A stretch of 64,000 nt of DNA from Streptomyces sp. WZ-12 (GTDB lineage: Bacteria > Actinomycetota > Actinomycetes > Streptomycetales > Streptomycetaceae), in the NCBI RefSeq assembly GCF_028898845.1, contig NZ_CP118574.1, positions 8,977,001-9,041,000 on the forward strand, written 5' to 3'. Below are positions 49,356-58,263 of this stretch, piece after piece. Numbering within the stretch: position 1 is the first letter of the stretch; every line of letters starts with the position of its first letter. Both the position numbers and the translations under genes were made by a program. The notes under the pieces are model-generated. The model did no database searches and was not told where the DNA came from. It worked only from the letters and a program-made list of their open reading frames with translations.

Positions 49356-50395
49356 CGCGGGTCGACGGCGCGGACGAGCGCGATGCCCTGGCCGAGGTTG
49401 GTCAGGCGGGCTTCGAGGGTGTCGCCCGCAGGGTACAGACGGATGGTGTCGACGCCGCTGTCCCGCCAGACCTTGAGCCGGTCGCGGACCATCTCCTCGG
49501 TCCCGATCAGCGTGGTGGCCAGGACCATCTCGTCGGTGATCAGGGCCGTGGCACCGTCGCGGTCTCCGGCCTGCCACCGTGCGAGGACCTCGGCTGCGGT
49601 CTCGGCCCAGCCTTGGCGGCTGTAGGCGCGGTTGTAGAAGTTGGTGGTGCCCGAGCCCATGCCGCCCAGGGAGAAGGCGAGTTCCTTCTTCCGGGTGGCG
49701 AGGGTGGCCGACAGTTCCCCCTCGGAGAGGATGTTGATCTCCGCGCCCTGGCAGATGTCCAGGTCGGCTCGTTGGCGGCCGGCTCGGGCCAGTCCGGTGT
49801 CCAGGTGGGTGAAGTAGGCGTCGGCGCCTTCGGGCAGGAAGCTGGTGCCCAACCAGCCGTCGGCGACCGCGCCGGTCAGTTCCAGCATCTTGGGCGACAG
49901 GGCGGCCAGATAGATCGGTACCGACCCGGCCGGGGCACTGAGCCGCATGGGACGCCCCTCGCCGTCGGGCAGGGGGATGCGGTACTGGCTGCCGTGGTAG
50001 GTGATCTTCTCGCCGGTGAAGGCGGCGCGGAGGACGTCGACGGTCTCCCGCATCCTGGCCAGCGGCCGCGCGAAGGGGATCCCGTGAAGACCCTCCATCA
50101 CCTGGGGCCCCGATGCTCCCAACCCCAGTAGGAAACGGCCCTCGGAGATGTCGGCGAGCGTCATGGCGGTCTGCGCGACGGTGACCGGAGAGCGGGTGCC
50201 GAGCTGGATCACGCCCGAGCCGAGCAGGATCGTGCTGGTGCGGGCCGCGAGGTAGCCCAGTGGGGAGGGCGCGTCGCTTCCCCACGCCTCGGCCACCCAA
50301 CAGACGTCGAGCCCCAGGCGTTCCGCTTCGACGACGAAGTCGCTGGTCTGCCGCCAGGGGTCGCTGGACGCCTCGATGGTGGTCGCGGTACGCAT
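49352..50395 (-). CDS. LLM-class (F420-dependent) oxidoreductase
   Basis: 347 aa; the ATG shares a base with the stop of the SRPBCC gene upstream (TGATG), so the two are translationally coupled. It is a luciferase-like TIM barrel: the EAERLGLDVCWVAEAWGSDAPSPLGYLAA segment, TSTILLGSGVIQLGTRSPVTVAQTAMTL, and LGLGASGPQVMEGLHG are the F420/FMN-site hallmarks. Such enzymes catalyse hydride transfer on secondary metabolites or xenobiotics. The pair is divergent from an HxlR regulator. Confidence 0.93.
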   Translation of the reverse strand: MRTATTIEASSDPWRQTSDFVVEAERLGLDVCWVAEAWGSDAPSPLGYLAARTSTILLGSGVIQLGTRSPVTVAQTAMTLADISEGRFLLGLGASGPQVMEGLHGIPFARPLARMRETVDVLRAAFTGEKITYHGSQYRIPLPDGEGRPMRLSAPAGSVPIYLAALSPKMLELTGAVADGWLGTSFLPEGADAYFTHLDTGLARAGRQRADLDICQGAEINILSEGELSATLATRKKELAFSLGGMGSGTTNFYNRAYSRQGWAETAAEVLARWQAGDRDGATALITDEMVLATTLIGTEEMVRDRLKVWRDSGVDTIRLYPAGDTLEARLTNLGQGIALVRAVDPR

Positions 50396-50907
50396 CAACT
50401 CCCCGCCTCCGCCAGGTCCTTGATGGCGGCGAGGTTGGCCTTGATTCCGCTCTCGAACTCCCGCAGTCGCACGAAAACGATCTTCTGTTCCTTGTCGGGC
50501 ATCGCCTCGATGGCGACGCTCAGCCCCGACGGTGCGGGCCCCATCTGCGCCCACTGTTCCAGCACCGTGCCGTCCGCCTCGCCGTGGAGGGTGAAACGCC
50601 ACTTGCTGGTCGGGACGGCCGGATCTCCCACCGCCCAGCAGAACCGCCGCGGGGCCTCCCACTCCACCACCGTGCTGACGGTCTCCCACTGCCCCAGCGA
50701 CGGGTGCGCGCTGCGTCCCGTGAAGCGGTGACCGATACCGGGCCCGGTCGCACCGTCCAGCCACTCGACCTCCTGCAGTTCGCTGCTGAGGCGGGGCATG
50801 ACGCGGATGTCGCTGACGTACCGCCACACCCGTTCCGGCGGTGCGTCGATGAAGACGCGTGAGGCCACGGTGGGGATGTCGGCGTAGACCTGTCCGGTCC
50901 AATCCAT
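50395..50907 (-). CDS. SRPBCC (polyketide cyclase/dehydrase-like) protein
   Basis: 170 aa from the ATG at 50907, preceded by AAAGGGAGGCAGCCCCG. The START-like fold is indicated by VFIDAPPERVWRYVSDIRVMP at the N-terminus, RFTGRSAHPSLGQWETVSTV in the middle and the long C-terminal helix (FVRLREFESGIKANLAAIKDL). It binds a hydrophobic ligand and may present it to the coupled LLM oxidoreductase. The ATG is 139 bp from the divergent HxlR gene. Confidence 0.9.
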   Translation of the reverse strand: MDWTGQVYADIPTVASRVFIDAPPERVWRYVSDIRVMPRLSSELQEVEWLDGATGPGIGHRFTGRSAHPSLGQWETVSTVVEWEAPRRFCWAVGDPAVPTSKWRFTLHGEADGTVLEQWAQMGPAPSGLSVAIEAMPDKEQKIVFVRLREFESGIKANLAAIKDLAEAGS

Positions 50908-51046
50908 CGGGGCTGCCTCCCTTTCGGACCGTCGCGGCCCAACTGCCGCCCTGCCACGTCCATGGTTGCGTAGATAGACCGACTCGGGCAAGACCGTCCC
51001 CGCCGCAGACAACTCAGTCTCGTAAGGAGACCCATACACTCGCGGC

Positions 51047-51595
51047 ATGAGGCGTACCTCCTTCGCGAACTGGCCATGCTCGGTGGCCCGGACCATGGAT
51101 CTGCTCGGGGACTGGTGGACGCCGCTGGTCCTGCGCGAGGCTTTCTACGGAATCCGCCGGTTCGGCGACTTCCAGCAGGAACTGGGGATCGCCCGCAACA
51201 CCCTCTCGGAGCGGCTGCGCCGCCTGGTGGAAGCGGGCCTGATGGAGAAGCACGTGTACGAGACGCAGCCCCTGCGGCACGAGTACCTACTGACCGAGTC
51301 GGGGCGGGACTTCCACAGCGTCATCCTGGCCATGACCAGTTGGGGCGACCGATGGCTGGCAGGTGAGGCGGGAACACCCGTGCTGACCCGCCACGAGACC
51401 TGCGGCCACGACGCGCACGCGGACGTCGTGTGCTCGCACTGCCGACAGCCGATGGAGTGGGCCGATGTCACGCCGCGGCCCGGCCCCGGCTACCCGACCA
51501 AGCTCCTGAACCGCCCCGACGTCCGGCGGCGGTTCCCTCTGGACGAGGCCCAAGACCCGGTGGCCTCCGACCGACCGGCGGACACCGAGGCTTGA
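51047..51595 (+). CDS. HxlR-family transcriptional regulator
   Basis: 182 aa. The HxlR winged helix reads WPCSVARTMDLLGDWWTPLVLREAFYGIRRF (typical C-x-(V/I)-x-x-x-x-x-x-x-GxxW), then LGIARNTLSERLRRLVEAGLMEK and the wing YLLTESGRDF. A C-terminal Cys-rich segment (HETCGHDAHADVVCSHCRQ) could bind metal or act as a thiol redox switch. It is divergent from the SRPBCC-LLM operon, its likely target. Confidence 0.93.
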   Translation: MRRTSFANWPCSVARTMDLLGDWWTPLVLREAFYGIRRFGDFQQELGIARNTLSERLRRLVEAGLMEKHVYETQPLRHEYLLTESGRDFHSVILAMTSWGDRWLAGEAGTPVLTRHETCGHDAHADVVCSHCRQPMEWADVTPRPGPGYPTKLLNRPDVRRRFPLDEAQDPVASDRPADTEA

Positions 51596-51639
51596 CCCGC
51601 GGTATCGGCCACCGGCGCTGCCGAGCGCGATCAGACGGC

Positions 51640-51850
51640 TCCCGCCACCGCGCGGCGGCGGGCGAACGGCCCCGCGCGAGGGCCTCCAGTTGGTGTCCGG
51701 GAACGGGCGCACGGCGATCTCGGCGTTGGTGGCATCCCTAGCTGCCAGGCGCACAACCCAGGCTTCCTGGGCGGTCAGTTCATGGCCCCGCTGCCGGAAG
51801 TCCCGCCGCTGGTGGAGGGCTTCGGCAACGGGCAGCTCCGATCCCCGGCG
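51640..51850 (-). pseudogene. Remnant of a LuxR-type regulator C-terminus
   Basis: A single minus-strand frame reads VAEALHQRRDFRQRGHELTA then QEAWVVRLAARDATNAEIAV, which follows the start of a LuxR helix-turn-helix (family text: LTxQExxVxxLAAxGxxNxEIAxxLFxS). It loses similarity at RPFPDTNWRP, where the recognition helix should be. No start codon or upstream domain is present. It lies between the HxlR and NAD-kinase genes, in 359 bp without other genes. Confidence 0.55.
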
Positions 51851-51954
51851 CGTCGTCGACCACTACCGGGATCCGCTCCCACCTGATGGCAGGCTGGGCA
51901 GGAGGCCCCTGAGCGCTCGGGGGCTCGCAACACGGCACCGAGACGAGGTTCGCC

Positions 51955-53019
51955 ATGCCCGTGCATCGCATTGGACTCGTTGTCCATCAAGGCCGTGCCG
52001 CTGCCTTGGATGCCGCCCGTCGCGTGCATGCCTGGTGCGACGCGCAGGGCCTCCCCTGCACCGAGATCGACGTCTGGTCGACGGACCATCAGCGCCGCTC
52101 CGGCCGCGAGGAGGCGCACGCGGCCGGGGACCCCGACCTGGTCGTCACCCTCGGCGGGGACGGGACGTTCCTGCGCGGCGCCCGGATCGCGGTGAAGACC
52201 GGGGCCGCGGTGCTCGGCGTCGACCTCGGAAAGGTCGGGTTCCTCACCGAGGTGCCGGCCACGGACATCACCGTGGCCCTCGACGCCGTCCACGCGGGCC
52301 ACGCGCTGGTGGAGGAACGCATGACCTTGACCATGCGGGCCTCCAAACCACCGGAGCTGCCCGCCGAGTTGGAGGAGTTCCTCTGTTACGGGCGCGGCCC
52401 CGCTCTGCCGCCGCCCCCGGTGCGCCCCGAGAGCACCGTGCGCGACGGCTGGGGCATCGCCCTGGACGTCAACGCCCTCAACGACGTCGTCGTGGAGAAG
52501 CTCGCCCGCGACCACCAGGTCACCGCAGGCGTCTACATTTCAGGACGGCTGCTGGCCGCCTACTCCGCGGACGCGCTCGCGGTCGCCACGCCCACCGGCT
52601 CGACCGCCTACTGCTTCGCCGCCGGCGGTCCCGTGCTCTCCCCGCACATGGACGCCGTCGTGTTCACGCCGATCGCGCCCCACATGACCTTCAACCGCAC
52701 CGTCGTGGCGGCCCCCGACGAACCGGTCGCCCTCCGCATCCTGCCCAACTCCGGCCGCGCCGCGGTCAGTATCGACGGCCAGCTCCGCGGCGTGCTCGAA
52801 CCGGGGGACTGGATCGGCGTCTACCGCGCCCCGCAACGCGCGCGGCTCATCCGCCTCCACCCCACCGACTTCTACGGCCGCCTCCGGGACCGGTTCCGCC
52901 TCACCGACGCGCCCGCCACGGAGACCGACGGTGAGTCCCCGCCCTTCATGCGCCCCGACGCTCCCTTGCCGCCGGACCTGGCGGACCTGCGGCTGCCGCC
53001 TCCCACAGCAGCGCGCTGA
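51955..53019 (+). CDS. NAD kinase
   Basis: 354 aa. ATP-NAD kinase (PpnK/NadK) converting NAD to NADP: the LVVTLGGDGTFLRGAR motif (GGDGT) near residue 65, VLGVDLGKVGFLTEV, the NDVVVEK substrate-site motif, ATPTGSTAYCFAAGGPVL and PIAPHMTFNRTVV follow in order. It is longer than typical NadK (~300) because of a ~25-residue Pro-rich insertion near residues 150-165 and a C-terminal Pro-rich tail. Streptomyces genomes usually have more than one NadK, so this may be an accessory copy; its genomic neighbours give no clue. Confidence 0.93.
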   Translation: MPVHRIGLVVHQGRAAALDAARRVHAWCDAQGLPCTEIDVWSTDHQRRSGREEAHAAGDPDLVVTLGGDGTFLRGARIAVKTGAAVLGVDLGKVGFLTEVPATDITVALDAVHAGHALVEERMTLTMRASKPPELPAELEEFLCYGRGPALPPPPVRPESTVRDGWGIALDVNALNDVVVEKLARDHQVTAGVYISGRLLAAYSADALAVATPTGSTAYCFAAGGPVLSPHMDAVVFTPIAPHMTFNRTVVAAPDEPVALRILPNSGRAAVSIDGQLRGVLEPGDWIGVYRAPQRARLIRLHPTDFYGRLRDRFRLTDAPATETDGESPPFMRPDAPLPPDLADLRLPPPTAAR

Positions 53020-53087
53020 GCGCCCACGCACTCTTTCCGCGCCGCACCGCCGTGTGGGCCGCGATGGTGGGCCGGTGGTTCGCGCGT

Positions 53088-53537
53088 TCAGCTTGGGGGC
53101 CTGTGCGGGAGGCCGGCCACCCGGCGGAGGGCCGACTTGAAAGTGGCGTATTCCCGCCTGCCCATCGCCTTCGCGTGACGCGCCTCGATCGTGCGCATGA
53201 TGGCGGCGGCGGTCTCCATCTGGAGCAGGCCGCGCTCGGTGGGGTGGACCAGTTTGGCGCGGCGGTCTGCGGGATCGGGTCTGCGCTCGACGTACCCCAG
53301 GCGTTCGAGATCGTCGACGAGGGATCCGATGACCTGCTTGTGCCGTCCGGAGGCGAGGGCGAGTTCGCTGGCCCGGACGCCGTCCGGACGTAGGTGGGCG
53401 AGGACGGCGCCGGCACGCGGCTGGATGTCGTCGAAGCCCTGCTCGGCGAGCTCGGCGAACAGCTCGCGTTGAACGGAGATGAGGACCTGGGCGGCAAGTA
53501 CGCCGAGGTCTGGTTCCGTGGTCTGGTTCCTGGTCAA
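53088..53537 (-). CDS. MarR-family transcriptional regulator
   Basis: 149 aa from a TTG at 53537 (GGGAG five nt upstream); the frame extends to 53645 but the longer version crosses the operator. Winged helix: QPRAGAVLAHLRPDGVRASELALASGRHKQVIGSLVDDLERLGYVERRPDPADRRAKLVHPTERG (recognition helix in HKQVIGSLVDDLE). It is divergent from an isochorismatase-like gene across a TAGTCA-N7-TGACTA dyad, which it probably binds. Confidence 0.9.
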   Translation of the reverse strand: MTRNQTTEPDLGVLAAQVLISVQRELFAELAEQGFDDIQPRAGAVLAHLRPDGVRASELALASGRHKQVIGSLVDDLERLGYVERRPDPADRRAKLVHPTERGLLQMETAAAIMRTIEARHAKAMGRREYATFKSALRRVAGLPHRPPS

Positions 53538-53622
53538 TGCAGCTCCCGTCTCGCTGATCGTCCACCGCCCCGCTCCGTGGGGTGCTTGCGCCCTGTCGGG
53601 CCGAGGCATAGCGTGGGGTAAG

Positions 53623-53641
53623 TAGTCACGAATATTGACTA
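53623..53641. promoter_or_regulatory. TAGTCA-N7-TGACTA operator dyad
   Basis: Perfect 6-bp inverted repeat (53623-53628 and 53636-53641) with an AT-rich 7-bp spacer, in the divergent promoter region of the MarR and isochorismatase genes, 51 bp upstream of the ATG at 53692. A third TAGTGA-like half-site follows at 53649. Confidence 0.65.
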
Positions 53642-53691
53642 TCAAGATTAGTGACCGATGAGCTGTGTCTCAACCCGATGAGGAGTGCGAG

Positions 53692-54318
53692 ATGAGCGAG
53701 CGCAGCAAGTTCCTGGAACCGCTCACGCGGGAGAACGCCGCCGTGGTGCTGGTCGACCACCAGGTGGGCCTGTTGTCCGGCGTCCGCGACATCACCGTCG
53801 ACGAGCTCAAGCACAACGTGACGGCGCTGGCCAGGGCAGCGACGGCCTTGGGCATCCCGCTGGTCGTGACCACCACCGCGGCCGACAGCATGTGGGGTCC
53901 GACCACCCCTGAGCTGGTCGAGGCGCTGCCGGCCGGACAGCGGATCATCGACCGCAGCACGGTCAATGCCTGGCACGACAACCGCGTCCGCGAGGCCATC
54001 GAAGCCACCGGCCGACAGAAGCTGATCTTCGCCGGGGTGTCGCTGGAGGTGTGCGCGGCGCTGCCCGCGTACGCCGCCACCGCCGCCGGATACGACGCGT
54101 ACGTCGCCGTGGACGCCTCCGGCACCTTCAGTCAAACGAAACGGCAGGCGGGGCTGTTGCGCATGCAGCAGGCGGGCGTCATCGTCAGCGACTACGCCAC
54201 CCTCATGGTCGAGGCCCTGGCGGACAACGCGGCACCCGAGTCCGGTGCCGTCTACGCCGCCCTCGACATGCCGTTCGCCGTCCTGGTCGGTCAGATCTCC
54301 GCCGCCCGCCAGGCATAG
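53692..54318 (+). CDS. Isochorismatase-like cysteine hydrolase (YcaC type)
   Basis: 208 aa from the ATG at 53692 behind GAGGAGTGCGAG. Catalytic triad candidates are Asp22 (LVDHQVG), Lys110 region (GRQKLIFAGV) and Cys121 (SLEVCAALPA); the cis-peptide motif G(V)S before the cysteine loop is also present. Family members hydrolyse small amides or act on unknown substrates; YcaC-like members are octameric. It is controlled by the divergent MarR. It is not an isochorismatase of siderophore synthesis, which would show a different active site and an aryl-carrier domain. Confidence 0.92.
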   Translation: MSERSKFLEPLTRENAAVVLVDHQVGLLSGVRDITVDELKHNVTALARAATALGIPLVVTTTAADSMWGPTTPELVEALPAGQRIIDRSTVNAWHDNRVREAIEATGRQKLIFAGVSLEVCAALPAYAATAAGYDAYVAVDASGTFSQTKRQAGLLRMQQAGVIVSDYATLMVEALADNAAPESGAVYAALDMPFAVLVGQISAARQA

Positions 54319-54561
54319 CGGCCTTCGGCAGCCCCGGCGAGACGCAACCAGGTGACCGGGGGCAGCCGCGTCGCCCCGGTGCGCGGACGGGCACCGGACC
54401 CGTGACGTGCGCCGCCGAAGTACCGCGCGCCGGCGGCCGGTTCGAGGCGACGAAGTGGGCCGTAGGGCGCCGTGGGCATCGCGCATCGCGAACGGGCCAA
54501 CATTCAGCGGACACGGCGATGACGCGCCGGCGGTCGTTCCGTCCGCCGCATACTGGCCCGG

Positions 54562-56211
54562 ATGGTCTCTCAGCTCCGTGACGAGGAACGGGTGGTGTCC
54601 GTGGCTCCGGAATCGACGGTCCACAGCGTGACGTACGATCTGCTACGCGCCCTTCAACTGACCACGGTCTTCGGGAATCCCGGTTCGACGGAGCAGCCGT
54701 TCCTCCAGGAATTCCCCGACGACTTCACCTATGTGCTGGCGCTGCAAGAGGCTTCGGTCATCGCCATGGCCGACACCTTCGCCCAAGTCACCCGGCGCCC
54801 GGCGCTGGTCAACGTCCACTCCTCGGCGGGGCTGGGCAACTCCCTGGGCAATCTGGTGGCCGCATACCACGGCAACACCCCCCTGATCATCACGTCCGGG
54901 CAACAGCACCGCGAGATGGTCATCGGCGAGCCGTACCTGGGCAATCGGGACGCGACCACCATGCCGAAGCCATGGGTGAAGTGGTCCTACGAGCCCGCCC
55001 GCGCCGAAGACGTGCCGAACGCCTTCATGCGGGCCTACGCGATGGCCCTCCAGCCGCCGGCGGGGCCGGTCTACCTGTCGATTCCGCTCGACGACTGGAA
55101 ACGGCCGCTGGCCGGCCCGGCGCCTGTGCGCACCGTGAGCGATCGGGTCGTCCCCGACGAGCAGCGGCTTCGGTCCTTCGCCGACCGCATCTCGGCAAGT
55201 AGCCGCCCGGCGCTGGTCTTCGGGCCGGAGGTGGACCGCAGCGGCGGATGGGACGCGGCGATCGCCCTGGCCGAGAAGGTGCGCGCGGCCGTTTACGGGG
55301 CCCCCTTGCTGGACCGCGCCTCGTTCCCCGAAGACCACGCACTCTTCTGTGGCCCGCTCGGCATCTCCATCAAGGCCGTCAGCGATCGGCTGGCCGGGCA
55401 CGACCTGGTCGTCGTGATCGGCGGCGAGGTGTTCCGCTACTACCCCTACGTTCCCGGCGACTACCTCCCGGCAGGGACGGAACTGCTCCAGATCACCGCG
55501 GACCCCGAAGTCGCCGCGGCCGCGCGGAGGGGCGACAGCCTCCTGGGTGATCCCAAGACCGCCATGGACCAACTCCTCGAACTCGTCGCGGACGGGTCGG
55601 CGCGTGCCACCCCCAGGGCGATGGAGAGGCCGCGGAAACTCCCCGCGACACCGAGCCGCCCGCTCACCCCTCCAGAGGTCTACGCGTCTCTCAGCAAGCT
55701 CAGGCCGCTCGACGCCGTCATCGTCAACGAGTCGACCTCCACCATGGCCCAACAGATCGAGTGGCTGCCCACCACCGCGTCGGGATCCTTCTTCGCCACG
55801 GCCAGCGGAGGCATCGGATGGGGTACTCCGGCGGCGGTGGGGGTCGCCTTGGCCGACCGCAGCAGGGGTACCTCCCGACCCGTTGTCGGCCTCATCGGCG
55901 ACGGGTCGTTCCAGTACTCCGTCCAAGCCATCTGGACCGCCGCCCAGCACAAGCTGCCGATCGTCTACGTGGTCATGCGCAACAAGGAATACTCCATCCT
56001 CAAGTCCTTTGCGGAGCTGGAGGAGACACCCGGTGTTCCGGGACTCGACCTGCCCGGCATCGACATCGTTTCCCTGGCCCACGGCTTCGGCTGCCGCGCC
56101 GTCGCCGTCGACACCACCCAGGACCTGGAACGCGCCTTCACCCAGGCCCTCACCGCCGAAACCCCAACGGTCATCGTGGTCGCCACGCAACCGCAGAAGG
56201 CCGCTCTCTAG
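54562..56211 (+). CDS. Benzoylformate-decarboxylase-like ThDP enzyme
   Basis: 549 aa from the ATG at 54562, which has no evident ribosome binding site; a GTG at 54592 follows GAGGAAC and gives 539 aa. It is a thiamin-diphosphate decarboxylase: TVFGNPGSTEQPFLQEFP start, catalytic Glu63 (LQEAS), the HSSAGLGNSLGNL motif with the active-site His86, TSGQQHREM and the Mg/ThDP motif GDGSFQYSVQAIW...YVVMRNKEYSILKSF. These are closest to benzoylformate decarboxylases (MdlC), which turn benzoylformate into benzaldehyde and CO2. No mandelate dehydrogenase or racemase is encoded nearby, so the physiological 2-keto acid is uncertain. Confidence 0.92.
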   Translation: MVSQLRDEERVVSVAPESTVHSVTYDLLRALQLTTVFGNPGSTEQPFLQEFPDDFTYVLALQEASVIAMADTFAQVTRRPALVNVHSSAGLGNSLGNLVAAYHGNTPLIITSGQQHREMVIGEPYLGNRDATTMPKPWVKWSYEPARAEDVPNAFMRAYAMALQPPAGPVYLSIPLDDWKRPLAGPAPVRTVSDRVVPDEQRLRSFADRISASSRPALVFGPEVDRSGGWDAAIALAEKVRAAVYGAPLLDRASFPEDHALFCGPLGISIKAVSDRLAGHDLVVVIGGEVFRYYPYVPGDYLPAGTELLQITADPEVAAAARRGDSLLGDPKTAMDQLLELVADGSARATPRAMERPRKLPATPSRPLTPPEVYASLSKLRPLDAVIVNESTSTMAQQIEWLPTTASGSFFATASGGIGWGTPAAVGVALADRSRGTSRPVVGLIGDGSFQYSVQAIWTAAQHKLPIVYVVMRNKEYSILKSFAELEETPGVPGLDLPGIDIVSLAHGFGCRAVAVDTTQDLERAFTQALTAETPTVIVVATQPQKAAL

Positions 56212-56329
56212 CGTGATCCCGCACGCTTGGGTGCGGGGGATGTCCGGTGGATCGCCGGTCTGAGGCGGGCGGGTGGCTGCGGTGCGGCCCGCCGCCGTGG
56301 GGGCGAACGCCCCGTCGTGCGGCGCGTGT

Positions 56330-57262
56330 TCATGCGGCGGGGGTGAGCAACTCCTCCGACAGCGTCCACAGGCGTTGGGCGTTGTCCGGGTCGACGGCGT
56401 AGCGCGCGACGCCGTGCAGGGTGCCGGTGCGGCGGTCGACGGTGGCGGTCTCGTTGCAGTCGACGAAGTAGCGGCCGCCGATGCCTTCGAGGAGGGGCGA
56501 GGTGGCGAGGAGCACGGAGGTGGCGGCGCCCTGCTCAACCGTCTTGATGAGTTCGGCCGGGACCCGGCCGCTGCCTCGGCCGCCGGTGTGGCGCTGGAGG
56601 TTGGTGTAGATGGCGCCCGGCATCAGGGCGTTGGCGGTGATGTTGTCGTCGGCCCAGCGGCGGGTGGCCTCCACCGCGAAGAGGATGTTGGCGGTCTTGG
56701 ACTGGCCGTAGGCGAGCCAGGGGTCGTAGCGGCGGAAGGCGAAGTTGACGTCGTCCCACACGACGGGTGACTGCTGGTGGCCGGTGGAGCTGACGACGAC
56801 GATCCGGGCGGCGTCGCTGGCGGCGAGCGCATCGTGCAGACCCGTGGCGAGGGCGAAGTGGCCCAGGTGGTTGGTGGCGAACTGCCATTCCCAGCCCCGT
56901 TCGGTGTACTGCTCGGGGCAGGCCATGACGCCGGCGTTGTTCACCAGGATGTGCAGCGGGCCCTGCCAGGCGGCGGTGAAGGCCGTGATGGACGCCGGAT
57001 CGGTGAGGTCGAGGTGGGCTACGTGCAGTTCGTGGTTCCCGGTCGCCGCGGTGATCTGTTCGGCGACGCGTTCGCCCGCTGCCACGTCGCGGACCGCCAG
57101 GGTCACGGCAGCCCCCGTACCGGCCAGGGCACGGGCCGTTTCCGCGCCGAGTCCGGAGGAGGCGCCGGTGACCAGTGCGCGGCGGCCGGTGAGGTCGATG
57201 CCGTGGGTGACTTCTGCGGCCGTGCTGGCGAAACCGTAGGGCGTGGTGATGGGGGTGGACAT
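56330..57262 (-). CDS. Short-chain dehydrogenase/reductase
   Basis: 310 aa from the ATG at 57262. Classical/extended SDR: TGASSGLGAETARALA (NADP-binding TGxxxGxG), LDLTDPASI, NNAGVMACPE, and the Tyr-Lys active site YGQSKTANILFAVE with Ser in VVVSSTGHQQSP. The length and the RALVTGASSGLG start are those of retinol-dehydrogenase/WWOX-like SDRs common in Streptomyces. It follows the second SDR gene by 42 bp on the same strand, probably one transcript under the LysR gene. Confidence 0.93.
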   Translation of the reverse strand: MSTPITTPYGFASTAAEVTHGIDLTGRRALVTGASSGLGAETARALAGTGAAVTLAVRDVAAGERVAEQITAATGNHELHVAHLDLTDPASITAFTAAWQGPLHILVNNAGVMACPEQYTERGWEWQFATNHLGHFALATGLHDALAASDAARIVVVSSTGHQQSPVVWDDVNFAFRRYDPWLAYGQSKTANILFAVEATRRWADDNITANALMPGAIYTNLQRHTGGRGSGRVPAELIKTVEQGAATSVLLATSPLLEGIGGRYFVDCNETATVDRRTGTLHGVARYAVDPDNAQRLWTLSEELLTPAA

Positions 57263-57304
57263 CGAGGAACTCCTGGAGATGGGTGGTGTGTTGACGTGGA
57301 GGTG

Positions 57305-58201
57305 TCAGGGGGTGAGCATGCGGTCCTGTTCTTCCGGCGGCGTGCCGTCGTGCCAGTCCAGTACCTCGCCGAAGCGGATCAACTCGCCGTACAGGGCCGG
57401 GTCGACGCGCTCGGCGAACACGAGGTCGAGCACGGCCCGGGCCGCCTCGGACGGTGACTGGGCCTGGCTGTAGTCGCTGAACCACGGCCGGGAGGTCGCG
57501 GTATCGACCATGCCGGGACAGACCGAGGCCACCAGCGTGTCGGTGGCGAGGTCGTGTTCGCGGCGTTCGGCGGCGACTGCGCGTACGGCGGCGACCTGCG
57601 CCACCTTGGAGGGCACGTTCAGCCACCGTGGCCAACCCGCTTCCGCAGCGGTGTTGTTGTGGAGGGCGGTGCGCCAGGACTCGACGGCGTACTCGACCTG
57701 GTCGAGGCTCGCGCCGTCGAACAGCGGGTGCAGCCGTGGCGCCAGGTGGCCGAGGGTGCCGAGACTGCTGGCCACGACGATCAGCCGGCCGCCCGGACGC
57801 AGGACCGGGCTGAAGGAGCGCAGGACCGCGAGGGTGGCGGTGTTGGAGACGTCGATGAACTCGTCGGCCCGCTCGGCCTGCGATTCCCCGGGCAGCAGAC
57901 GGGCGACCGCGTTGGAGAGGACGATGTCGGCGCCGCCGTACCGGTTCCTGAGCTCGTCGGCGAGGCGGGCGACGGCCTGCGTGTCGGTGACGTCCAGGAG
58001 TCCGCCCTCGACACGGGCGCGGGTGCCGGGCAGTTGGGAGACCTCGCGGGCGGCGTCCGCTACGCGCTGGCGGTGGCGTCCCGTGAGCAGGACCAGGTCC
58101 TGCGGGTTCATGCGGGCCGCCAGTCCTGCGACGAGGGCGCGGCCGAGTCCTTGGTTGGCACCGGTGACGAGGGCGATGCGGGAAGGGTTCACGTCTGCCA
58201 C
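57305..58201 (-). CDS. Short-chain dehydrogenase/reductase
   Basis: 298 aa from a GTG at 58201; the frame continues to 58252, but that longer start would leave only 11 bp to the divergent LysR gene. NADP-binding TGANQGLGRALVAGLA near the N-terminus, ADIVLSNAVARLLPGE (an NAG variant), VVASSLGTLGHLAP with the catalytic Ser and the VPSKVAQVAAVRAV helix in place of the usual YxxxK, where Tyr is not at the expected position. The missing Tyr makes carbonyl-reductase activity doubtful. It is divergent from the LysR regulator. Confidence 0.85.
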   Translation of the reverse strand: MADVNPSRIALVTGANQGLGRALVAGLAARMNPQDLVLLTGRHRQRVADAAREVSQLPGTRARVEGGLLDVTDTQAVARLADELRNRYGGADIVLSNAVARLLPGESQAERADEFIDVSNTATLAVLRSFSPVLRPGGRLIVVASSLGTLGHLAPRLHPLFDGASLDQVEYAVESWRTALHNNTAAEAGWPRWLNVPSKVAQVAAVRAVAAERREHDLATDTLVASVCPGMVDTATSRPWFSDYSQAQSPSEAARAVLDLVFAERVDPALYGELIRFGEVLDWHDGTPPEEQDRMLTP

Positions 58202-58263
58202 GCTAGGGATCACGCCACCATGCGTCCAACGAATGTTGCGCACATATACCATGCGTAATCGTC

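Noticed and set aside
53692..54318. Isochorismatase of siderophore biosynthesis (with the NRPS downstream)
   Set aside because: YcaC-type active site, no carrier domain, own MarR control and 7 kb of unrelated genes before the NRPS.
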